64,000 bases of DNA from contig OY294067.1 of the NCBI GenBank assembly GCA_958510875.1, positions 54,944,039 to 55,008,038 of the forward strand, read 5' to 3'. This DNA comes from Endomychus coccineus (taxonomy: Eukaryota > Arthropoda > Insecta > Coleoptera > Endomychidae). How positions within the stretch are numbered: the first letter of the stretch is position 1; every line of letters begins with the position of its first letter. The translations under genes were made by a program, and so were the position numbers. Shown here piece after piece: positions 54,751-64,000 of this stretch. The notes under the pieces were generated by a model. The model was not told the DNA's origin. It saw only the letters and a list, made by a program, of their open reading frames with translations, and searched no databases.

Positions 54751-56172
54751 TAGTCCAGGCAATAAGCAAGGAAAAAGGCCATAATAAAAAAAAATATAGT
54801 AAACTAGAATTTCAATTTTTTTTTTGCATTTTGTTCCTGATACCCCATAGATCATTCATGACTATCAAGACCGCGGGGGTCGACCTTCCTACCCCTCAAA
54901 ACAGGGTTTCAACCCCTCAGAGGAGCATTCTTATAAAAACAGTCCAAAATTAATGAATTTCGAGCCGAAAATAACCCCTAGTATGTTTTTTGGGTCGTTG
55001 ATCACGATTCCGCAGTTATTTTTCTCGGAAAACTCCCTCCAGATGAGAAATTTGGAAAATTTATATATAATATATAATTCATAATTTTGTTGCAAAAATG
55101 ACCTCTAGTAAGTATTTTGGGTTGACGATTCCGCTGTATTTTTTCCCAAAAAAGTCTCTCCAGATGGAAAATTCGGGAAATTTGAGATTTTCCTGAGACG
55201 TTTGTGAATGATAAAGTAGAATTTTGTTGCAAAAATGACTTCTAGTCATGACCTTTAGTAATTTTTGCAACAAAATTCTACTTTATTATTCACAACCGTT
55301 TCAGGAAAATCTCAAATTTCCCGAATTTTACATCTGGAGAGACTTTTTTGGAAAAAATAACAGCGGAATTGTGACCCGCAGCCCAAAAAACCTACTAGAG
55401 GTCATTTTTGCAACAAAATTATACTTTATCATTCACAAACGTCTCAGGAAAATCTCAAATTTCCCGAATTTTCCATCTGGAGAGACTTTTTTGGGAAAAA
55501 TTACAGCGAAATCGTGATCAGCGATCCAAAAAACCTACTAGAGGTCATTTTTGCAACAAAATTATACTTTATTATTCACAAACGTCTCAGGAAAATCTCA
55601 AATTTACCGAATTTTCCATGTGGAGGGAGTTTTTTGGGAAAAATAACAGCGGAATCGTGATCAGCAACCCAAAAAACCTACTATACGTCATTTTTGCAAC
55701 AAAATTATACTTTATTATTCACAACCGTCTCAGGAAAATCTCTAATTTTCCGAATTTTCCATCTGGAGAGAGTTTTTTGGGAAAAGAACAGCAGAATCGT
55801 GATCAGCGACCCAAAAAACCTACTAGAGGTCATTTTCGCAACACAATTATAAATTACATATTATATATAAATTTCCCAAATTTCTCATCTGGAGGGAGTT
55901 TTCCGAGAAAACTAACTGCGGAATCGTGATCAGCGACCCAAAAAACATACTAGGGGTCATTTTCGGCTCTCAATTCATTAATTTTGGACTGTTTTTATAA
56001 GAATGCTTCTCTGAGGGGTTGAAACCCCGTTTTGAGGGGGTAGAAAGGCCGACCCCCGCGGTCTTGATAGTCATGAATGATCTATGGGTTATTAGGAACA
56101 AAATGCGGAAAAAAATTTGAAATTCTAGCTTACCATATTTATTTTTATTTTCCGGTTCGTTGCCTGGACTAA
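54751..56172. mobile_element. foldback element FB2 with tandem-unit arms (non-coding, 1.42 kb)
   Basis: The ends are TAGTCCAGGCAA and inverted TTGCCTGGACTA, so a TA duplication with GTCCAGGCAA ends is likely. Inward come TTTTGCATTTTGTTCCTGAT, GATCATTCATGACTATCAAG and GACCGCGGGGGTCG, then units with the core TTTTTGGGTCGTTGATCACG. The left arm has two units, the right five (near 55367, 55509, 55652, 55796 and 55921, spacing 143, 143, 142 and 127 bp). The arms turn at about 55250. The frames across this region (109-173 codons) are translations of the tandem unit with repeating peptides and are not genes. Confidence 0.88.
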
Positions 56173-57469
56173 TGGTGAAATATAAGTAAATATACTTGTT
56201 CAATAAAATCCAGGAAACTAACTTACGTATTTCTAAATTCAATAGACTTATAATAATTGTTATAAAAAGCTAATGACCTGAGAAGATAAAGCTTTATTCA
56301 ACAAAATCTTGCATACAGTTTTGACAATAAATAAACAAAAAATACCAATACAGATTCACAAGTAGGTGAATAATATATAAACAATATCATGATGAATTAT
56401 CACTACAATAATTTAACATGTATAGAGATCATTTCATTACATTAGGGCTTACATTTTTACTTCCCTCACTCACGAAAAAGTATTGTGATAAGTCTAAAAA
56501 AATTCTGTATTTTCACGAAAATATCCGTTCGAATCTTCCGGAATCCATCTAGACCACTTTGGAGACGATTGCACCGTTGTCAATATGGCCGTGCGAATTT
56601 GACATTTATTCAAATCGTTTAATGTGACTAAGATGGGAACTGTTTTGTTTCGGGACGAGGTAGCCCTCTTGTAAGTTGTACTTTCTTTGAAACTTATAAT
56701 GGGACACTATAGGGCGCTGTTAGTCGATTTTGAGAGTGAACAACGTTTAGTTTGCCTTATGTACGAGGCATCACAGCGACCACACTTCAGCCTGTATGTT
56801 GCAGTATCTGGCATGTTACAAGCCTTGTGTGAATTTGAGTTCAATTATTCAACTTCCAAGAGCTGAAAATATTTTTCACTACGTAAACGCTAAAACCATA
56901 GATATAAGAAAAAATGTTATATTGGTTCTTGTACGACACGAAGAATTTATATTATTATATTATGTATAAACATATTCTCATTTTTGATAAAAAACGTTTA
57001 TAATAGACTGTAGAATAAATAATACTATAGAATAGTATTATATTCCAATGAAGTGTGAGGGAAAGAGTGACACCATCATCAACACCAAATACGCCACAGC
57101 ATTATGCAAGTATCGTTTGAGTACAGTTAATTGAAAATGGCAACATTGGCAGCAGCAATAGATCAAATATCTACTGGAACGTATACAACGAATTGCGGAA
57201 CATTTTATTTTTACTTAATGAACACCGTGAGGTTGGTGGCGGATAATGGATATTTCGGAACACCCACAAAGAAGGAAGGATCAGCAGTGTCATTGTGCGT
57301 AGATGCCACGTTACAGGAAGAATGTTATTCATGAACTATGATAATTTTATTCCTTAAGGCTCTGCAAACATTATAATAAAACGAATTTTAATTTCAGGGA
57401 TTTTGACAAATTACTCATTTGGAATATCTTCAGGAATGGGAAGCTTTTTCGCTTATACAATTCCGTCCC
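56173..57469. other. unassigned stretch
   Basis: The frame 57131-57334 (67 codons) has no recognised domain. I see no repeat structure apart from the dispersed repeat beginning at 57470. Confidence 0.3.
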
Positions 57470-57690
57470 TTCTAAAATGTATAAGCGAAAAAGCAATTTA
57501 TCAAATTCAAATTTATCTCCAGCTGAGGCTAACCCCTTGTTCGCATTATTAGCCTCAAATAGTATTTAAACAAGTACTTTTTGCTTTCTTATTCAGTTCA
57601 TTTTGATGATGGCTACTTCGTAGCTAAAACGTCCTTAGTACTTTAATAGTATTTTTAGTGAACAAGTGTTAAGGTTAAAATTGTGTAGGG
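57470..57690 (+). repeat. dispersed repeat, copy 2 of 2
   Basis: Partner of 1190-1400. This copy contains an extra segment, absent from the 1.2-kb copy, with GATGATGGCTACTTCGTAGC followed by TAAAAC at 57605-57630, the same layout as the PLE hairpin-GAAAC motif. Confidence 0.5.
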
Positions 57691-60600
57691 TGGTGGGCGT
57701 TAGATATTATTCCCAGAAATGTCATATCAGAACGTTGATTGTCAATTGAAAATGAGCATGGAATTCATATCAAGAAGCATTCATTTTAGTTTGCAGTTAG
57801 AACGTATTTATCATTTATTGTTATAACAAAATATCATAAAGTTACGAACAGCTCAATACAATATTCATCTAATTGAAGCTGAATTATACAACTAAACTAT
57901 AATAAATTTTGAAACAATGTAACTTTCAGCTATAATAATTATGGGGGATTCGAAATTCTTCACAGTACTCAGGTAAACATGAAATTCGTGTATGATATTC
58001 ATCACATGACATTCTGGCGTCCGATTTTGAGAATACGAAATTCGTGACAAAGATAATTAATGATTTCAAAATTCTGAAATACAATGAAAATTTTGTTGAT
58101 GCAGCAATTTTGCCACCATAGGCGTCCAAGTAATATTTTTACGTTTACAATAAAATTAATATTATTGAGAAATTGAATTATGTGGTCTGTCTTGCCACTT
58201 TTATATTTCTCAATCACAAGATGATGTAGGTTGTATATAAATGATATAAATTCATACCTGGGTCATGAATCATTATTAATTGATAGTGTGGGTGGTATTC
58301 CTTTTTAAGTGATCCTCTTAATTTCCACTTTACATTGTTTCGGGACTGTCCCCTGACGGTTGTATTCCCAACTGTGCCCGTCGATTCTTTGAATCGCTAG
58401 ATCTATTTTATTAATGCGTGGCCTTGAGAATAAGATTGTAAGTGGAACATCTGCTTTCTAGCAGATGGTGTTGGAACATCTAGGGTTTCCAAACATTTTC
58501 TAAACTGGTAGTTATATTTCTGCCGGAAATCGTTGATCATTGGCTTCATCGTCTGGATCGTTCAACTGTTTGAGTTCATGAGACGAGCGAAACAGCTGTC
58601 TGGAACTGATAGACGTGTTATCACTGTTCGATCTGGAGAATCAAAACTTTTTTCTATTGATTGTAACATGAAATGTGTTGTTATTTCAATTTGAATTGTA
58701 CTATATATTTCAGAGGATACCTCCACCACAACTAGATCTGTCGTTTTATTGTTTTTGCATGTGAGTTCTTCGTCCTACCAAACCGTCCGATAGACCCAAT
58801 TGGTCCATTTTGAATCAAAGTAATATTGAATTCCTTGTTCTTTTCATTTTCAACGGTTTATATCAATTATTTTTTCAATATTATGAAAATTTTCATTAAC
58901 ATCTTTTTCGTGATCGAAATCTGCGTCATTTTCCTGTGAAAATTAATTTGTTACTATGTTGAGGATTTCCAACCATCAAACGTCTCTGTCATGCTAATAT
59001 TGACTCCACAATCCACTACCAAATTTGCGGATCTTACGGAATCGCTTTATTCATTCAATAAATTAGTGTAGTGAAAAAATGTGTAACATATGATCAAGAA
59101 TATAATGTACTTATAATACATACATCTTACATAACACTCGGGAGAAAAACATTGACAATTTATACATAATAATACTACTAATTTTATGGATTGTGTTCAT
59201 ATATCTGAAACAACTTCAACAAAATGGAGAGTAAGTTATCTTTTGCTGTTCCAACTCTAACAATAATTTTTGCAACAAATCTTGTCTCCGAATTATGGCT
59301 GAGTTTTTAGATTTACAAGGAGTAGCTAGCTACACTATTACATTTTATGTACACTCCCAATTGAAATTTCAATAAAACATCCATGAAATAAAAAATAGTC
59401 GGTGAACTATTATAAAAAGAGTTATGTGAATGAGAGTGAAAGTACTCGCAAACTTTCGTGATTCTATTTTAGAGTTAAAGAAACTTCCCCCCAAATGTGT
59501 GGTGAAAAGTTGTTTCGTCGGATATAAAATAATCCACCAAATAATCAGCAAAAACCGTTATCGTCACTTGGTTTTATAATCGTGAGTAACTCGAAAGAAT
59601 CGCTCACCAAATTTGGATACCATACCAAAACCATAACGAAGCCACTTTCAAGTTTCAAAACGTTTGTCCTTATATTCACCACTTAACCCCAACTTTTATA
59701 TTTTACGCTACCAGCACTTAGTAAGATGGAAGCGGCAACCAATAATTGTAACGTTATCCCACACTTTACGAACTGCATTATGAATGACAATTTTATAATC
59801 AACCACTACTTTCCCAAGAATGAAACGAGTGGTTGAGAGTACAAATAAACTTAATTTTTTCTAAGCAGAGTCTATAAGTTTCTTCTGATTTGTTTTTCAG
59901 TAAACTAAACACCAGCGGTATATAATGTCCATTTATGGTAAATAGTTGTGTGAAAAATGTTGTGCATTAGTGAAATGTGCCATTCATATATATAAAACTC
60001 GAAAATTTCAAATTTGTTTGACAGCTAAAAATTACAATTCCATTATCCAGAACAAAATTTTCCTCTCTTGGCGTTCTGTACAAATGTTCTTGTAGATAAC
60101 GGTGAACTTCGTTGGCAGAGCGAGGCAAAGTTGGCAATGTTTTGTTTGCTACGTTTATTGTACATATTTTCTTTGAAGCATTTTAAATTCCGAGAAGTCA
60201 ATGTTTCTGAAGAAAAATCTGAGGGAAAACCATGAAGCTGATTCTTCATGGAATATTTTAGTTGGTCTCTCTGTAGGTGCGTCTTCCGCTTTTCTTTTGC
60301 AGGCAACACAGAACTCCTGCTATTTTTTCTCCAGATTGGTGATTATGTTGATTTTTTTAATGTTGATCCAACAAAACTACCCGGTTTCCCAATGGTATAC
60401 ACATGAACCTTACATTTAGGCCGTTCAATATACATCATATCATGCCGTCCTAAAATATATGTTACGGTTGAGACAACTTCTTGACTCGCAGACATACATC
60501 CAAGACTCTCATGTGGTAGAGTAAATGGAAGTATGTTTAATATTAATTCCATTTACATGAACCCAAATTTAAAGTATGTAGTATCATCATGTAGCTTTTA

Positions 60601-61279
60601 GAATATGATGAGTGGGGTTGAGATAAAGGAAAGAGATGATGTGTTAGTGAATGATATGTTTATAAGCTACATACCAACGAATTTAATTACTGCGAGCAAC
60701 AATTCACTAACTATACTTATCTTGAAAGCCGTTGTACCTTTTCATCTCTTCCCCTTCTTGATAACACGGTTATTCTCATCCTTCGGCATTTCCTGTGAAC
60801 AATGAAATTTTGTATTATGATGTTAATAACTCATTGCTATATTTCCTCATGACTAAAGTCGACGGCGATTTTAGATAGACGTCTCGAGCAAAACTGTCAA
60901 GAAGTAATCATCTTCAATAATACAAGATGAACTTGGTCACACCTCGATTCGAAATTCTCACTCAAATGACATTCAATGTGATTACATAAATTGGAATTTC
61001 AATTTTTATTAGCATGAAATTGCCACCCAATAATAAGTGTGACTAAGAACCATAACTAACTATGTACTATGATACTAAATGAAACACCTAGTAGGCTGCT
61101 TTTATTTTCATTATGCTCGTTTTATATATAAATTTCAACATTCAACATTGAGTAATTTTTCGACATCCATTTTTATGTCTTTCATTGAAGGATTTATGAA
61201 GAATTCCCTCCTAAAACACATCCATTTCTAGAGCCTAGATGGTATTTTACCCCAAAGGTACATCAAGACAACTGGTTCG
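57691..61279. other. 3.6-kb stretch with no recognisable gene
   Basis: Only frames under 90 codons occur, none with a domain or consistent start. No tandem array or terminal repeat. This could be genuine intergenic or intronic host DNA. Confidence 0.35.
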
Positions 61280-61930
61280 ATTTCATCACCAATCAACAAT
61301 ATTCATCCTTACATTCATTTCACTCTGAAAACAGACAGAGAAGGAGAGAGAGAGAGAATGAAATAAATTTCTCAGACCTTAATGAATTTTAATAATTGTA
61401 TCACCCTCAACATTTATAGAAAACCTACATTCACGTTTACAACCACTGCTGATTCATCCTATAGACCTCATACCCACAAACTAGCAGCATAAATTCTAAT
61501 GATGATGAAATATTGAACGAAGAATTGAATATAGTTAAGGTCATTTGGCCATCAACGATCGATTTCTACCTAGTATTATATCCAGATTGATCAATAGAAA
61601 AAAGCAGGAATTACGTTACTCAAGCATTTATCTCTTTCATTTTCAAAATGTTCCCCTAATATATGTTGGTTCTATAAGTGAAAAAATTGCAATGATTTTA
61701 TTGAAACATAATTTAAAAGTTAAATTCAAATCTCAAAATAAATTGTGACATATTCTGTTCAATGCCAAAGTTAAAACAAATAGGTTTAATAAACATATTC
61801 AGAGTGTGATATCTTTAACATTGGAAGATCGCGTTGTAATGTAAAAACTGGATGTGAGGTACAATTCAGATCGTCCTAAAATTAGAGGTTAATATTTTCA
61901 ACTTCGAGAGTAAAGGTTTGAAATTAAACA
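61280..61930 (+). pseudogene. Penelope-like element RT tail fragment
   Basis: INNIHPYIHFTLKTD (61297-61340) leads into a GA-rich expansion, then NIYRKPTFTFTTTADSSY and HTHKLAA (61410-61490). PLIYVGSISEKIAMILLKH and NLKVKFKSQNKL follow near 61655-61745. These are the thumb and linker of a PLE that precede GIY-YIG. Its lineage differs from the neighbour at 61965. Frames are broken. Confidence 0.7.
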
Positions 61931-61964
61931 TCCTAGAATCAATACAAATATTTGAAGATATCTA

Positions 61965-62700
61965 AAATAAGGACAATAATATTTTTTAACGGTATGCAGA
62001 TGATTGTCTAATGTGTGTTTCCAATGATAAAATTCAGTACACGATAACTGAATTCAACAATTTTCACTGTAAACTTCAATTTATTTATGAAATAGAAGCG
62101 AACAAGAACATAAATTGCATAGATATGAACATTAGGCATGATTCAGATGGAAAAATAAAAACTTCGTGGTTCACTAAAGAAGTTTGGTCTCAACGATATC
62201 TTCACTTTCATTCAGTTGCAGCAACAAGTCAAAAAAAAGTGTTATAAACAGCCTTTGCGCTGTTAAATTGTCTCACCCAGAGGACCGTCCCAAAAATCTT
62301 AAAATCGTTCGTAATAGACTGGAAATGAATGACTACCCGAAAACATTTTTCAACCTCATCATTAAAGAAAGGATAAACAAAATCGATAATGGAACGTCAT
62401 ACATAAAGAACATAAACGGTCACAGATAATTTTATAACATCACCATACATTCCGGAGACCTCAGAGAAAATTAGGAAATGTTTTAAAAAGTATAATACAA
62501 ATGTTGTGCATAAACCTACTAACTGGGTTTGTGAACATTTTCCAGATCTGAATCTTTTAATACCTAAAGATAAACAAACCTACACAGTATACAAATTAAA
62601 TTGTTCAGATTGCGATGAAAATTGTATAGGAATCTCTAAACAATATTTGCAAAAAAGAATGTATGGCCAAGGCCGTAAGTATAATACTTGAAAGGAAAAA
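61965..62700 (+). pseudogene. Penelope-like element, RT motif C to GIY-YIG
   Basis: It begins at RYADDCLMCVSNDKIQY (motif C as YADD, 61990-62040), then FNNFHCKLQFIYEIE, NIRHDSDGKIKTSWFTKEVW and a frame break. KLSHPEDRPKNLKIVRNRLE, MNDYPKTFFNLIIKERINK, KPTNWVCEHFPDLNLLIP and YTVYKLNCSDCDENCIGISK (GIY-YIG, with CIG where YIG is expected) follow, ending near 62700. It is about 85% identical at DNA level to 5050-5470 by eye. The 5' half of the RT is missing, so it is a 5'-truncated copy. Confidence 0.85.
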
Positions 62701-63194
62701 TTTCACTGCCCTTGCTAGACATAGTTTTGATTATAACCATCAATTCGATTACGAAACGTCTGTAAATCATAGAGCAGACAATCATTAAATCAGATTTATA
62801 CGAATTATTAAATTATTAAATTATTATTAATTAAATGTTAAAAGTATATTTTCTGTAGAATGCTCAAATATCAATATTTCTAATGAGGTATGTGAACCTT
62901 TTTCTATTACCTCATAAATCTTTAACATCTGGATCGAAAGTGGATACTTGAGCGTTATATTTTCTGGTTTCAGTCGTATTCAAACATTATTTGAAATGAC
63001 TCCGAATTTCATAAGAAAATTGCTAAGCAGTGGATTCTTGACACATATTCATATACTTAAAACATTAATGTGCAACAATTCCGATTACTCGTGTTTCTGT
63101 TTGTTTCGGCGACTTGAGCGTTTTTAATTGAAATTAATGCGATAGAGACGCTTTGTGCTTGATACAATTAGTTTTGAGAAATCCCGTTTTAGGC

Positions 63195-63310
63195 ATTAAT
63201 ACGTCTTTAGATGATGGTCGTGAGACCGAAACTTACGTAAAGATTAAAATAATAAGCACATGTGTTAGTGTGACCAATTTCCCGAGAATTTATATCCAAT
63301 CTAGATATAT
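63195..63310 (+). repeat. Penelope pseudo-LTR segment with hairpin-GAAAC motif
   Basis: GATGATGGTCGTGAGACCGA followed by AAC (63210-63232), then ACGTAAAGATTAAAATAATA and GTGTTAGTGTGACC. The latter part is inverted at 4545-4620. It lies 0.5 kb downstream of the PLE body. Confidence 0.7.
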
Positions 63311-64000
63311 TAAAAATTTAAAACTATAAGATTTTATAAGCCACAAGCAAATTCCCGATATCGTATTATTATTAATGTATATTAAACTGGGTGTAAAGAT
63401 GAAATTAGATCTGGATGTTAAAATTGATAATTCACTATTTATTATAACAGTGTGGCTCTGCTTTAAAAACAATTTTTTGCTTTTTAGTAAAATCCAACCG
63501 TGAATAAGCTTCAATTGTATGGTCACCCTATTATCAAGTTGATATCATGGGAATATTATGGATACAGAACAAATTACTGGAATTCATTAATTATTTAGAA
63601 CTTGAAATACGTCGCATTCATTCTTCAACAAACATCCGTAATGAACTGAATGTGGACCAATTATGTGATCGAAGGATAAAATCAGGCGTATATTCATACT
63701 CAAAATATTCAAGCTTCCATTACATTGTGCGCCATCCTTCAACACACCTATTTTCATTTTCCATATTGTCAGATGAGATATAGTTGTTTGTAACATGATG
63801 GTGTCATATTCATGGAACAAATTTATTATTCATCAAATTGATTTTTAAATACATTAACATCTATTACGAACGCTGTCATAGTGATTACATCGACTTCTTA
63901 TGTATTTCATCAGATAACATGTGATTAATTAACATTGTCAAATATTATAAATTATGGTTTCATTTGTTTTTCTCCATTTTGTTTCCATAAAGTCAAACTT
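63311..64000. other. unassigned window end
   Basis: Two opposing 77-78-codon frames overlap here without recognisable content. Nothing supports a gene. Confidence 0.3.

Noticed and set aside
55002..55929. Set of frames of 64-173 codons on both strands with repeated peptides (QENLKFPEF and similar)
   Set aside because: They are translations of the ~143-bp tandem unit of foldback element FB2; the peptide repeats with the DNA period and appears on both strands.
1..64000. tRNA or rRNA genes
   Set aside because: I scanned by eye for conserved tRNA arms and rRNA blocks and saw none that I would defend; a covariance-model search would settle it.

Overview
The window reads as AT-rich, intron-poor, repeat-dense animal DNA, most likely from an insect. 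The evidence is the mixture of mobile elements: an I/jockey-type non-LTR retrotransposon with an Inr+DPE-like promoter, several Penelope-like elements (PLEs) with GIY-YIG domains, Helentrons with an apurinic-type endonuclease, a Crypton-like tyrosine recombinase with a short intron, and Tc1/mariner (IS630) relatives of the DD34D and DD41D types. A beetle would fit, but that is a guess. I found no host protein-coding gene, tRNA, rRNA or CRISPR array that I can defend. Almost everything that can be recognised is mobile DNA, at ages from very young to very decayed.

Layout. 1-6.9 kb: mostly unassigned, with a decayed PLE reverse transcriptase at 4.67-5.6 kb. 6.87-12.54 kb: one intact 5.67-kb non-LTR retrotransposon on the minus strand, with two full ORFs, a poly(A) tail and a perfect 13-bp target-site duplication; it is the only apparently functional autonomous element here. 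13.4-16 kb: dispersed repeats and a 0.73-kb foldback element. 17.0-20.5 kb: two IS630-type DNA transposons, one a deletion derivative that keeps only the DNA-binding part and tail, the other with exceptional ~600-bp terminal inverted repeats. 21.1-23.65 kb: a mirrored cluster of PLE pieces. 24.8-28.4 kb: non-LTR debris (an RNase H tail and a triplicated RT fragment), an 84-bp CT microsatellite and a tandem repeat. 29.5-31.2 kb: a Helentron derivative whose only ORF is the endonuclease. 31.7-32.7 kb: another PLE. 36.0-41.1 kb: a pile-up of Crypton, decayed non-LTR element and second Helentron with little unique sequence between them. 42.8-45.7 kb: a PLE and a near-complete foldback transposon made of two transposase copies. 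47.9-52.9 kb: PLE termini, a mariner pseudogene and RT debris. 54.75-56.17 kb: a second foldback element with tandem-repeat arms. 61.3-63.3 kb: two more PLEs, one with its terminal pseudo-LTR.

Leads for follow-up. (1) At least ten copies of a GAWGATG-hairpin-GAAAC motif lie at or near PLE ends and resemble decayed hammerhead-type ribozymes. (2) Two foldback elements share one ~25-bp core (TTTTTGGGTCGCTGATCA and flanks) in every ~143-150-bp unit. (3) A 1.87-kb foldback transposon has arms that carry opposed transposase copies, one with a deletion at a GAAGTA microhomology. (4) There are endonuclease-only Helentrons. (5) The Crypton-like recombinase has a spliceable 63-bp intron and elaborate terminal hairpins. 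All coordinates outside intact ORFs were read by eye and are approximate to about 10-30 bp; no alignments or searches were run.
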